Below are positions 1-6,403 of a stretch of 14,092 nt of DNA, one piece after another (positions within the stretch are counted from its first letter, which is position 1; each line of letters opens with the position of its first letter). Under the pieces are notes generated by a model. That model was not told where the DNA came from. It saw nothing but the letters and a program-made list of their open reading frames with translations, and searched no databases. Origin of the DNA: Nitrososphaerota archaeon (GTDB lineage: Archaea > Thermoproteota > Nitrososphaeria > Nitrososphaerales > Gagatemarchaeaceae); the NCBI GenBank assembly GCA_016200025.1, contig JACQFO010000096.1, forward strand, positions 1 to 14,092. Reading direction: 5' to 3'. The position numbers and the translations under genes are program-made.

Positions 1-1
1 C

Positions 2-133
2 TCGGTGGAACTGAAGAAGATGGGGGCCGAGCTCATAGCGGCGGAGGTCCCTACACAGAACGAGATAGCCGTAAAGTTCTACGGCAAGAGGGGCTTCCGG
101 TCGCTGGTCCAGCTCTTCGGCAGAACCCGCTAG
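2..133 (+). CDS. GNAT-family N-acetyltransferase, C-terminal fragment
   Basis: This is the last 43 codons of a gene that enters from the left edge; the start lies outside the window. The fragment contains the typical GNAT C-terminal signature: an Asn, then Ala and a Phe-Tyr-Gly-Lys-Arg-Gly-Phe stretch (about residues 20-32 of the fragment). In GNAT proteins this region forms the last helix and strand beside the acetyl-CoA pocket. The substrate cannot be told from this piece. The TAG stop at 131-133 overlaps the stop of the opposite-strand small gene within a shared CTAG. Call as GNAT is by motif; the rest of the protein is not visible. Confidence 0.75.
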   Translation, partial: SVELKKMGAELIAAEVPTQNEIAVKFYGKRGFRSLVQLFGRTR

Positions 134-285
134 TAGTCCAGCAGCGTCCCCAGGCTTGGCCCGCTTTGGCAGGAGCCCAGGATAATCCCGCAACGGTAAC
201 ACACGAGCCTATCCCCGTTGCACCGCGGTGCGTGGGCGTGTGTCCTAATGCAATAGGCCTCGTCTTCGACGGCCAAGAGGCGCAT
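130..285 (-). CDS. Small cysteine-rich (zinc-ribbon-like) protein, 51 aa
   Basis: A 51-codon gene reads from ATG at 285 to TAG at 130. The protein has Cys12, His16, His18, Cys22, Cys29, Cys32 and Cys39. The core Leu-Val-Cys-Tyr-Arg-Cys-Gly-Ile-Ile-Leu-Gly (27-37) closely resembles the second zinc knuckle of TFB/TFIIB zinc ribbons. Cys22 plus His18 or Cys12 could provide the first pair. A TATA-like box at 309-316 lies about 27 bases upstream of the ATG, as expected for a leaderless archaeal mRNA. That is the best evidence that this is a real gene rather than a chance reading frame. The function is unknown; metal binding is inferred from residue spacing. Its stop overlaps that of the converging GNAT gene by four bases. 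Confidence 0.6.
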   Translation of the reverse strand: MRLLAVEDEAYCIRTHAHAPRCNGDRLVCYRCGIILGSCQSGPSLGTLLDY

Positions 286-308
286 TGAGAGGGACTGCAG
301 CATTTCCG

Positions 309-316
309 TATTTAAC
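309..316 (-). promoter_or_regulatory. TATA-like box of the 51-aa zinc-ribbon-like gene
   Basis: Read on the minus strand this is GTTAAATA. Its centre is about 27 bases upstream of the ATG at 285, so transcription would begin at or beside the start codon. The assignment is inferred from archaeal promoter geometry. Confidence 0.5.
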
Positions 317-352
317 CTTAGGCCGTATGGGAACTCTTCTTCGTCGTTTGCC

Positions 353-1084
353 TTACTGCTTCCTTCCGCCCTTCAATACCAAACGCCCGTCGCCCTCCAC
401 GTCCATGACCGTCTCGAAGGACCTTGCATCCTCAAGCCGGATCCCTCCGCTGGCAGCCCATTCTCTGAACTCGCCCTCGTCGCTGGCCTCCGCCCTCACC
501 TTGTGGATGGAATTCTGGGCCAAGGTCCTCGTCCTGCCAGTGACGTCCCTGCCGTCGACGAGCAGCCTCAGGCCCTCCGGATGCGCGCTGACGAACTCGA
601 GCTTCCGCGTGTACCTCAGGTAGAATCTGCTGATCAGAGCGCCGAAGACCAAGGTCCAGGCGGGATAGAATAATGCGAACTCGACATCGACCGGATACCC
701 CTGGTAGACCAAAGCAAGGTTGAGGGGGAAGACCAAGAAGAGCCCGACGAGGAGGGCGGCCGCCTCGCCCTTGAAGATGGCCCGTCTTCCCGGGATACTG
801 TCGAAGAGGGCGCCCAGGGCTCCTGCGAAAAAGAGGACTACGAAGAAGCCTAGGAAGGCGATTAGCGGGATGTACAGCGATAGCACCGAGGCGTAGCAAT
901 CCTCGAGGCTTGTGGCGTTTGCTCCCGCCCCTGCTACGCACGTCTGCGAATAGGACCGGGTGATGGCCGCCAGGACCCCCTCCTTGTAGACCGATAGGGC
1001 GACCAGGTTGAAGGCCGCGAGGCCCGCGATGTAGACGAGACCCGCCAGCGTCCCTGCTTTTATCCCTGCGAAGAACGAACCCAA
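353..1084 (-). CDS. Four-helix membrane protein with soluble C-terminal domain (unknown function)
   Basis: 243 residues starting with TTG; an in-frame stop lies four codons upstream and there is no other plausible start before the first helix. Hydrophobic segments lie at about 9-33, 67-95, 104-128 and 136-156. The 96-107 loop and the stretch after helix 4 are rich in Arg/Lys, so both are predicted cytoplasmic with the N terminus inside. The long loop 34-66 would face outward and holds Cys49 and Cys63, a possible disulfide. Residues 162-243 form a soluble, probably beta-rich tail (a Val-Asp-Gly turn near 176-178, a Trp-Ala-Ala-Ser-Gly-Gly stretch near 209-214) that loosely recalls PEGA/Ig-like repeats. 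It starts 12 bases after the peroxiredoxin stop, so the two are probably co-transcribed. I do not recognise the family. Confidence 0.7.
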   Translation of the reverse strand: MGSFFAGIKAGTLAGLVYIAGLAAFNLVALSVYKEGVLAAITRSYSQTCVAGAGANATSLEDCYASVLSLYIPLIAFLGFFVVLFFAGALGALFDSIPGRRAIFKGEAAALLVGLFLVFPLNLALVYQGYPVDVEFALFYPAWTLVFGALISRFYLRYTRKLEFVSAHPEGLRLLVDGRDVTGRTRTLAQNSIHKVRAEASDEGEFREWAASGGIRLEDARSFETVMDVEGDGRLVLKGGRKQ

Positions 1085-1096
1085 GCCCGGCCGTGC

Positions 1097-1570
1097 CTAC
1101 GCAGCCAGGGCCTGCAACACTTCAACGTCATGCCCGTCGACCTTGACCCTCCTGAAGATTTTCTTGATCTTCCCGTCCCTGCCGATCACGAAGGTGGACC
1201 TCTCCGTTCCCCAGTAGGTCCTGCCGTAATTGTTCTTCTCTCTCCAGGTGTCGTAGAGCCGGTGGGCCACCAGGTCCTCGTCGCTCAGAAGTGTGAAGTT
1301 GATGGAATATTTGTCGATGAACTTCCTATGGGACTCCAGCGAGTCCTTGCTGACACCCAGGATCACGGCGTCGAGGCCGTTGAACTTTGCCAGGTTGTCC
1401 CTGAACGCGCACGCCTCCCTTGTGCAACCCGGAGTGTCGTCTTCCGGATAGAAGTAAAGTACAACGTCCTTGCCCTTCAGGGCACTCAGCCTGATCTCCT
1501 TCCCCGAGGTGGAGGGGAGGGAGAAGTCGGGCGCGTTGTCGCCCTCGACTAACTGGGTCCCTTCAGGCAT
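1097..1570 (-). CDS. bcp: Peroxiredoxin, PrxQ/Bcp type
   Basis: Thiol peroxidase that reduces H2O2 and organic hydroperoxides in the cytoplasm. Visible family marks are the N-terminal Ala-Pro-Asp-Phe-Ser-Leu-Pro segment and the Tyr-Phe-Tyr-Pro-Glu-Asp-Asp-Thr-Pro-Gly-Cys active-site stretch with the peroxidatic Cys. A second Cys lies five residues later, the resolving-Cys spacing typical of PrxQ. A conserved Arg sits in the Thr-Glu-Arg-Ser-Thr-Phe-Val-Ile segment. Starting at ATG 1570 gives 157 residues, the normal family size. A TTG at 1597 would add nine unlikely residues. The promoter is shared with the divergent amidohydrolase. The membrane protein gene follows at once and may belong to the same redox unit, but that link is only positional. 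Confidence 0.93.
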   Translation of the reverse strand: MPEGTQLVEGDNAPDFSLPSTSGKEIRLSALKGKDVVLYFYPEDDTPGCTREACAFRDNLAKFNGLDAVILGVSKDSLESHRKFIDKYSINFTLLSDEDLVAHRLYDTWREKNNYGRTYWGTERSTFVIGRDGKIKKIFRRVKVDGHDVEVLQALAA

Positions 1571-1597
1571 CGCGGTCGCCTCGCCGCGGCGCCCCAA

Positions 1598-1608
1598 AAA
1601 AACTTAAT
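1598..1608. promoter_or_regulatory. AT-rich core of the bcp / amidohydrolase divergent promoter
   Basis: The 64 bases between the two starts contain a single AT-rich island, AAAAACTTAAT. Its TTAA core is about 35 bases from the bcp ATG (1570) and about 29 bases from the amidohydrolase TTG (1635). Either the same element is read in both directions or two TATA boxes overlap here. The rest of the spacer is GC-rich with no other candidate. Confidence 0.4.
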
Positions 1609-1634
1609 GATTGTGAAAACTCCGCCCCCAGGGC

Positions 1635-2480
1635 TTGTCCATCGACTGCCACGTCCACCCCTGGACAAGGGATTTCATGAAAAAGAACGGACCCATCATG
1701 AAGGCGTGCGAGTTCTTCAACCTCGACGTCTCGAAGCTGCCCGCCTCCACCGACCAGATCGTCTCAGAGATGGACGAGGCGGGCGTCTCGAAGGCGGTCA
1801 TCCTCGGTCAGGACACCCACGCGACGGGGAACCCTAGCTTCAAGAACTACACTCTCAAGAACGACTCGCTCGCCGCAATCGCCGGGAGAGCCGATGGCCG
1901 TCTCATCCCCTTCGCGGGAGTAGACCCCAACGCGGGAAAGGACGCGGTCAAGGAGCTGAAGAGAGCCGTCAACGATCTTGGGATGAAGGGCCTCAAGATC
2001 CACAGCAGCGCAAACTCTGTCTATCCCAACGACAGGAAGCTGATGTACCCTATCTACGACTTCTGCCAGGAGAACGGGGTTCCGATCCTGCTACACACCG
2101 GTACGACGGGCCTGGGCGACTGCGACATAAGATACAGCAAGCCCGAGTACCTCGACGAGGTTTGCCAGGACTTCGACGGCCTGAAGGTCGCCATGGCGCA
2201 CTTCGGGTGGCCCTGGTCCGACGTGGCCATCGCGGTCGCCCTCAGGAACCCGAATGTCTTCCTCGACATCTCCGGCTGGAAGCCAAAGTACCTGCCGTCG
2301 AATATCCTTCCTTACCTGAACGGGATCCTCAAGGACAGGTTCCTCTTCGGCACGGACTACCCGATGCTCCGGCAGAAGGAGTGGATGGAAGACTTCAGGC
2401 AGAGCCTTGAACCCAGGCTCAAGCCCGGAGTGTCAGAGCTTCTGCTGCGGCGAAACGCGGAGAGGCTTCTCGGTGCCTAG
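1635..2480 (+). CDS. Metal-dependent amidohydrolase, amidohydrolase-2 (ACMSD-like) family
   Basis: 281-residue TIM-barrel hydrolase or decarboxylase of the PF04909 type. Expected metal and catalytic positions are all visible: His6-x-His8 at the end of strand 1, Lys121/His123, His154 (Leu-Leu-His-Thr-Gly), His189 (Met-Ala-His-Phe-Gly) and Asp241 (Phe-Gly-Thr-Asp-Tyr-Pro). Family members include ACMS decarboxylase, gamma-resorcylate decarboxylase and 4-oxalomesaconate hydratase, so an aromatic ring-cleavage or carboxylate substrate is possible but not shown. The start is TTG: an in-frame stop lies 21 bases upstream, and the next ATG would remove the essential His-x-His, so TTG is forced. The stop overlaps that of the converging DUF2203 gene by four bases (CTAG). 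Confidence 0.87.
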   Translation: MSIDCHVHPWTRDFMKKNGPIMKACEFFNLDVSKLPASTDQIVSEMDEAGVSKAVILGQDTHATGNPSFKNYTLKNDSLAAIAGRADGRLIPFAGVDPNAGKDAVKELKRAVNDLGMKGLKIHSSANSVYPNDRKLMYPIYDFCQENGVPILLHTGTTGLGDCDIRYSKPEYLDEVCQDFDGLKVAMAHFGWPWSDVAIAVALRNPNVFLDISGWKPKYLPSNILPYLNGILKDRFLFGTDYPMLRQKEWMEDFRQSLEPRLKPGVSELLLRRNAERLLGA

Positions 2481-2962
2481 GGCTGGATGAGCTGAATCCG
2501 GAGGGGCTTGCGTCCGTTGTACCCTTCGCTCGGCTTGTGCCAGAACGAGACGTCGGACTCGCCATACCTCCAACAAAGAAGGACGTTCTCGCCGTATCTC
2601 TCGGCCGGGAAGTCGATGAGTCCAAAATCGAGGTCTTTCACCATCACTCCGAGGTCCTCGAGCTCCGCCATCTTCTTGGTCATTCCCTCCACAAGCGCGT
2701 CGAGCTGGGCCGCCTTCTCAGCGACCTCCGCCGTCTTGAACCCCAGCAGGTTGTATCTTTCCATTTCCTGATGCAGCCCTTTCAGGACCTTCTTGCGCTC
2801 AATGAGTTCCTTGACCTTTGGCTTTATGTCTGGGAGGAGTTTCGATGCTTCCTGGGGCGTAAAGAGATGTTTGTCCTGGAAATCGAATGCCGTGATGTGA
2901 CTCGCCTCCCTGATGCTGGAACTTTCGGATAAATTCCTTCCGACTGCAAAAGATACGACCAA
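2477..2962 (-). CDS. DUF2203 family protein
   Basis: 161 residues as drawn. From about residue 33 it follows the DUF2203 pattern: Leu-Phe-Thr-Pro-Gln-Glu-Ala followed by Leu-Leu-Pro, a long helical hairpin (about 45-105), then Gly-Leu-Ile-Asp-Phe-Pro-Ala (114-120), Leu-Cys-Trp-Arg-Tyr-Gly-Glu (129-135) and a Trp-His pair (141-142) near the C terminus. The biochemical role of the family is unknown. The start is uncertain. The only canonical in-frame codon before the domain is TTG at 2962, and residues 1-30 are not part of the conserved domain. A second TATA-like sequence (2928-2937) lies inside this N-terminal stretch. The gene converges with the amidohydrolase and diverges from the cobalamin adenosyltransferase. 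Confidence 0.8.
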   Translation of the reverse strand: MVVSFAVGRNLSESSSIREASHITAFDFQDKHLFTPQEASKLLPDIKPKVKELIERKKVLKGLHQEMERYNLLGFKTAEVAEKAAQLDALVEGMTKKMAELEDLGVMVKDLDFGLIDFPAERYGENVLLCWRYGESDVSFWHKPSEGYNGRKPLRIQLIQP

Positions 2963-2996
2963 TGTGTAATATTCTTTGACACGGTCAGGGCGGCAT

Positions 2997-3007
2997 CGTT
3001 TATTATT
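2997..3007. promoter_or_regulatory. TATA-like element between DUF2203 and PduO genes
   Basis: CGTTTATTATT is the strongest AT-rich motif in the 54-base divergent spacer. On the plus strand its centre is about 27 bases before the in-frame TTG at 3029 of the adenosyltransferase, but only 15 before the GTG at 3017. This favours TTG 3029 as a leaderless start. On the minus strand it would place a transcript start near 2976, about 15 bases before the DUF2203 TTG. Confidence 0.4.
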
Positions 3008-3016
3008 CTCCCTGCA

Positions 3017-3562
3017 GTGCGGACGACGTTGTACACCCGCAGAGGCGACCGCGGGGAGACATCTCTCTACGGCCCCAGGCGTGTCCCCAAGGACTCGCCT
3101 CTTGTCGAAGCCTACGGGACCATAGACGAACTAAACAGCCTGCTCGGGGTCGTGATCTCACAGACGAAGGACAAACGCCTCGTCGCTTCATTGAAAGGGG
3201 TTCAAAAGATGCTGTTCGTAGCCGGGGCCGACGCCGCCAGCGAGCCTGGGTCAGGGTCCAAGGTCCCCCGAATCACCCATTCTGACACCGAGAAGGTGGA
3301 AGCGATGACCGACGACCTCCTCGCGCGCCTTCCCAGCCTCAAGAACTTCATCCTCCCAGGCGGGTCTCCTGCTGGCGCCTGGCTCCAGCTCGCGAGGGCC
3401 GTTTGCCGGCGTGCTGAGAGGCGCATCCTGACCGCCTCGAAGTCGGAGAAGGTCAACCCGGAGCTCCTCCCCTTCTTCAACAGGCTCTCCTCCTACCTGT
3501 TCAACCTATCAAGGCTCACTAACAGGAAGGCGAGGGTCAGGGAAGAGGTCTGGAAGGGCTGA
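3017..3562 (+). CDS. PduO-type ATP:cob(I)alamin adenosyltransferase
   Basis: Transfers the 5'-deoxyadenosyl group of ATP to cob(I)alamin to make adenosylcobalamin, the cofactor of enzymes such as methylmalonyl-CoA mutase. Visible signatures are the N-terminal ATP-binding stretch Tyr-Thr-Arg-Arg-Gly-Asp with Glu-Thr-Ser-Leu-Tyr-Gly, Ile-Asp-Glu-Leu-Asn (36-40; Asp37 is the usual salt-bridge partner of the conserved Arg), Arg127 with Arg131-Arg132-Ala-Glu134-Arg, and Asn155-Arg-Leu-Ser. In the last motif the usual Asp (Leu-Ser-Asp-Tyr-Leu-Phe) is Ser159. Length of 181 residues (177 if TTG 3029 is the start) fits the family. The stop TGA abuts the stop of the converging aldehyde dehydrogenase with no base between. 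Also called MMAB/CobO-like; the PduO family assignment is firm. Confidence 0.92.
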   Translation: MRTTLYTRRGDRGETSLYGPRRVPKDSPLVEAYGTIDELNSLLGVVISQTKDKRLVASLKGVQKMLFVAGADAASEPGSGSKVPRITHSDTEKVEAMTDDLLARLPSLKNFILPGGSPAGAWLQLARAVCRRAERRILTASKSEKVNPELLPFFNRLSSYLFNLSRLTNRKARVREEVWKG

Positions 3563-5023
3563 CTAGTCGAGATTCACCGAGACGTTCTTCACGCGCACAT
3601 ACGTGCTGACCGCGTCCATCCCCTGCTCCGAGCTGTTCCCGCTCTTCTTGAAACCGCCGAAGGGCGTCTGCGGGAAGGTGATCGGCTCCTCGTTTATGGT
3701 TACGATCCCTGATTCGAGCTGGCCCGCCACTTTGTGCGCCCTGCCCAGGTCCCTGGTCCAGACGCCCGCCCACAACCCATAGTCTGCGTCGTTGGCCTTC
3801 TCGACGGCCTCCGCTTGGCCTTCGAAGGCGGTCACAGTCAGCACCGGCCCGAAGATCTCCTCCCTGGCGACCCTCATCTCCTGGGAAACCCCTTCCAGTA
3901 TGGTCGGATGGTAGAAGTAGCCCGCGCCGAACTCTGGCCCCTCAGGCGCGGACCCCCCGGCCGCGACCTTGGCTCCTTCTTGGATGCCCACCTGGACGTA
4001 GCCTGAGACCCTCTCCCTGTGCGAGGCGGACACCAGCGGCCCCATTGTCGTTTCCGGCTGGAGCCCGTTCCCAAGCTTCATGGCCGCGGCGCCTGCGACC
4101 AGCTTCGCCATCAGGGCATCCTTGACTCCGGCCTCTACGAGCAGCCTCGCGCCCGCCCAGCACATCTGTCCCGCGTTGGTGAAGATCCCGTTGAGGACCC
4201 CCCTGGCCGCCTTGTCCAAGTCCGCGTCCGCAAAAACGATGTTTGGGTTCTTCCCCCCAAGCTCAAGGACGACCCTCGAGAGATTGCCCGCAGCCAATTC
4301 CGCGACCCTGACGCCCGTCTCGACCGAGCCGGTGAGGGCAACGAGCTTCACATCCGGGTCCTTTACGAGGGCTCCCCCGACTTCATCTCCACCCCCGGTA
4401 ACGACGTTCACAACACCGTCAGGAAAGCCTGCCTCCTTCGTCAGCTCCGCGAACTTCAGCAGTGTCAGGGGGGTCAACGATGCGGGCTTCGCGACCACAG
4501 TGTTCCCCGCCGCCAGCGCGGGGGCAATGCTCCTCGCCGCCATCACAAGTGGGTAGTTCCACGGCACGACGTGCGCGGTCACTCCGAGAGGCTCCTTGAC
4601 TGTGTAGTCGAGCCTGTTTCCGGGAACCGGGATCGTGCTGCCCTGGATCTTGTCGGCAAGACCCGCGAAGTACTCGAAGTGCCTCGCTGCCATTGCGATG
4701 TCGCCCTTCGCCTGCCCGAGAGGCTTCCCGTTGTTGAGCGTTTCCAACTTCGCAAAGTCCGCGAGCTTGTCCCGAAGGCCCTGGGCCAGCTTGAACAGAA
4801 TTCGTCCTCTCTTGCTGGGGTCCATGGACCTCCAGGCCGGGTCCTGGAAGGCCTTCTTCGCGGTGTCGACCGCGGCCCTAACGTCTTCGTGGCCTCCCTT
4901 GGCCACCTTGGCCAATTCCTGACCGAGTGCCGGGTTGAAGATCAAGTAGGTGTCTCCGGAATGGGAGTTCACCCAGCTTCCGCCGATGAACATCTGGTAC
5001 GATGGCAGCGCTTCCTCCTGCAT
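3563..5023 (-). CDS. NAD(P)-dependent aldehyde dehydrogenase
   Basis: Oxidises an aldehyde to the carboxylate in the cytoplasm. It has the full ALDH superfamily set (numbered from ATG 5023): Asn156 in Pro-Trp-Asn-Tyr-Pro, Lys179 in Ala-Lys-Pro-Ala-Ser, Thr-Gly-Ser near 231-233, general base Glu254 in Glu-Leu-Gly-Gly-Lys, nucleophile Cys288 in Gly-Gln-Met-Cys, and Glu389 in Glu-Glu-Ile-Phe-Gly-Pro. At 486 residues it has the usual length and most resembles betaine/gamma-aminobutyraldehyde-type enzymes, but the substrate cannot be read off. ATG 5023 is chosen over upstream codons because a GAGGT Shine-Dalgarno-like site lies seven bases before it and the upstream extension overlaps the thiolase. 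It follows the thiolase by 35 bases, so they likely form one operon. Confidence 0.93.
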   Translation of the reverse strand: MQEEALPSYQMFIGGSWVNSHSGDTYLIFNPALGQELAKVAKGGHEDVRAAVDTAKKAFQDPAWRSMDPSKRGRILFKLAQGLRDKLADFAKLETLNNGKPLGQAKGDIAMAARHFEYFAGLADKIQGSTIPVPGNRLDYTVKEPLGVTAHVVPWNYPLVMAARSIAPALAAGNTVVAKPASLTPLTLLKFAELTKEAGFPDGVVNVVTGGGDEVGGALVKDPDVKLVALTGSVETGVRVAELAAGNLSRVVLELGGKNPNIVFADADLDKAARGVLNGIFTNAGQMCWAGARLLVEAGVKDALMAKLVAGAAAMKLGNGLQPETTMGPLVSASHRERVSGYVQVGIQEGAKVAAGGSAPEGPEFGAGYFYHPTILEGVSQEMRVAREEIFGPVLTVTAFEGQAEAVEKANDADYGLWAGVWTRDLGRAHKVAGQLESGIVTINEEPITFPQTPFGGFKKSGNSSEQGMDAVSTYVRVKNVSVNLD

Positions 5024-5058
5024 TACAGCGACCTCGAATCCCCTCTGGGAGATAACTC

Positions 5059-6258
5059 TTACTTCACTAGTTCGAAGGCAGTCGAGATTCCCTGACCTAC
5101 TCCGATGCACATCGTCGCGAGCCCGTATCTCGTCCCCGTGCGTTTCATCTCATGGACCAGTGTAGTCACGAGCCTGGCCCCGCTACAGCCAAGCGGATGA
5201 CCGAGGGCAATGGCTCCTCCGTTGGGGTTCGTTTTCTTCAGGTCGAACTCCGGCATCTCCTCCGCGCAGGCAAGCACCTGCGCCGCAAAGGCCTCGTTGA
5301 GCTCCACGATTCCGAATTCATCGAGGTTCATCCCCAGCCGATTGAGCAATTTCCTCGTGGAGTAGACAGGGCCTATCCCCATGTAACTCGGATGGACCCC
5401 GGCGGTCGCAGACCCCAAGACTTTGGCGACAGCCTTGAGTCCGAGTTCGTTCGCCCTCCCTCCCTCCAGTACCAACATCGCAGCGGCCCCGTCGTTGATC
5501 CCCGAGGAGTTACCCGCAGTCACTGTCCCGTCCTTTCGGAAGGTGGGCTTCAGCTTCGAGAGCCTGTCCAACGATGTGTCCGGCCTCGGTCCCTCGTCGA
5601 CGCTTATCCCCTCTTGATTCTCGAGGGTCTTCACCGGAACTATCTCTTCACGGAACCTCCCCTCTTTCGTCGCCTGGACTGCCTTCCTGTGGCTCTCCAA
5701 AGCGAACTCGTCCTGGGCCGCTCTCCCGATCTTGTACTTCTCAGCCAAATTTTCAGCCGTCTCCCCCATGGAGATTGGGGGGTACTCCGCAGGGAAAGCC
5801 GGGTTGACGAACCTCCACCCGATTGTCGAGTCAACCAGCGCAAGCTGACCTCGTTTGTAGGCTGTCTCGGGCTTCAGAGTCACCAGCGGAGCGCGGGTCA
5901 TGCTTTCCACCCCTCCCGCGAGAACCACTTTCCCCTCGCCAGACCAAATCATCCTTGCGGCCGAGTTGACTGCTTCGAGACCGGAGCCGCACAACCTGTT
6001 GACGGTGGCCGCGGGGACCGAATATGGGAGACCCGCAAGCAATGTGGCCATTCTCGCCACATTCCGGTTGTCTTCCCCCGCTTGATTCGAGCATCCGAAA
6101 TAAGTATCATCGATCGCTGAAGGCTCTACCCCACCCCTCTTCAACGCCTCTTGGATCACCAGAGCGCCAAGGTCGTCGGGTCGCACTGACCTGAGAATCC
6201 CGCCGTACTTCCCGATTGGGGTCCTGACCGCACCCATCACGACCGCTTCTTGATTCAT
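5059..6258 (-). CDS. Thiolase (acetyl-CoA acyltransferase), PcaF/PaaJ-like
   Basis: Cleaves 3-ketoacyl-CoA with CoA, or condenses two acyl-CoAs. Catalytic residues are in place: nucleophile Cys90 (Asn-Arg-Leu-Cys-Gly-Ser-Gly), the Asn-Glu-Ala-Phe motif at 321-324, His354 (Gly-His-Pro-Leu-Gly) and Cys384 (Cys-Ile-Gly-Val-Gly-Gln-Gly, usually Gly-Gly-Gly here). The stretches Asn-Gln-Ala-Gly-Glu-Asp-Asn-Arg-Asn-Val-Ala-Arg (58-69) and Ile-Gly-Trp-Arg-Phe-Val-Asn-Pro (146-153) are characteristic of beta-ketoadipyl-CoA thiolases, as well as some acetoacetyl-CoA thiolases. ATG 6258 gives 399 residues and sits about 27 bases from a TATA-like box, implying a leaderless mRNA. A GTG at 6279 is possible but would fall next to the box. 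First gene of an operon with the aldehyde dehydrogenase. Confidence 0.93.
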   Translation of the reverse strand: MNQEAVVMGAVRTPIGKYGGILRSVRPDDLGALVIQEALKRGGVEPSAIDDTYFGCSNQAGEDNRNVARMATLLAGLPYSVPAATVNRLCGSGLEAVNSAARMIWSGEGKVVLAGGVESMTRAPLVTLKPETAYKRGQLALVDSTIGWRFVNPAFPAEYPPISMGETAENLAEKYKIGRAAQDEFALESHRKAVQATKEGRFREEIVPVKTLENQEGISVDEGPRPDTSLDRLSKLKPTFRKDGTVTAGNSSGINDGAAAMLVLEGGRANELGLKAVAKVLGSATAGVHPSYMGIGPVYSTRKLLNRLGMNLDEFGIVELNEAFAAQVLACAEEMPEFDLKKTNPNGGAIALGHPLGCSGARLVTTLVHEMKRTGTRYGLATMCIGVGQGISTAFELVK

Positions 6259-6280
6259 CACTTCCGCTTCCTTCCACACG

Positions 6281-6290
6281 CTTATTGTCC
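6281..6290 (-). promoter_or_regulatory. TATA-like box of the thiolase operon
   Basis: Minus-strand GGACAATAAG is centred about 27 bases upstream of the ATG at 6258, the usual archaeal spacing for a leaderless transcript. Confidence 0.45.
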
Positions 6291-6335
6291 TTTCTCCCCG
6301 ACATGTTCTCTGTTACGAAGCTGGAAGGCCGATCT

Positions 6336-6359
6336 AGCCTGAGGCTGACGCCTCAGGCT
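6336..6359. repeat. Perfect 10-bp inverted repeat with 4-base loop
   Basis: AGCCTGAGGC (6336-6345) and GCCTCAGGCT (6350-6359) are exact reverse complements separated by TGAC. It lies mid-way between the divergent thiolase and MFS promoters. It could be a regulator site or an RNA hairpin. A terminator is unlikely because both flanking genes are transcribed away from it. Confidence 0.7.
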
Positions 6360-6372
6360 TAGAAGAAGAACA

Positions 6373-6398
6373 TCACAATGTGAGGTCACTTCATGTGA
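6373..6398. promoter_or_regulatory. Tandem TCAC/GTGA dyads upstream of the MFS gene (putative operator)
   Basis: Two inverted repeats follow each other: TCACAATGTGA (6373-6383, a perfect 11-base palindrome) and TCACTTCATGTGA (6386-6398). The centres are 14 bases apart and ATGTGAG recurs as a direct repeat at 6378 and 6393. They end six bases before the TATA box at 6404. This is the place where an archaeal activator or a repressor that blocks TBP/TFB would bind. No regulator gene is adjacent. Confidence 0.55.
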
Positions 6399-6403
6399 GC
6401 CAA

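Noticed and set aside
285..623. A 112-codon plus-strand frame at the left side
   Set aside because: It overlaps the minus-strand membrane protein and has a Ser/Pro/Leu-rich shadow composition; no TATA box or ribosome site.
4019..5095. A 358-codon plus-strand frame opposite the aldehyde dehydrogenase
   Set aside because: Antisense shadow of a gene with all catalytic residues; translation is Arg/Gly/Pro-rich with no domain features.
5152..6120. A 322-codon plus-strand frame opposite the thiolase
   Set aside because: Antisense shadow; the thiolase on the other strand has complete Cys/His/Cys active-site motifs and a promoter.
6336..6359. Hairpin as an intrinsic terminator
   Set aside because: Both flanking genes are transcribed away from it and no T-tract follows on either strand.
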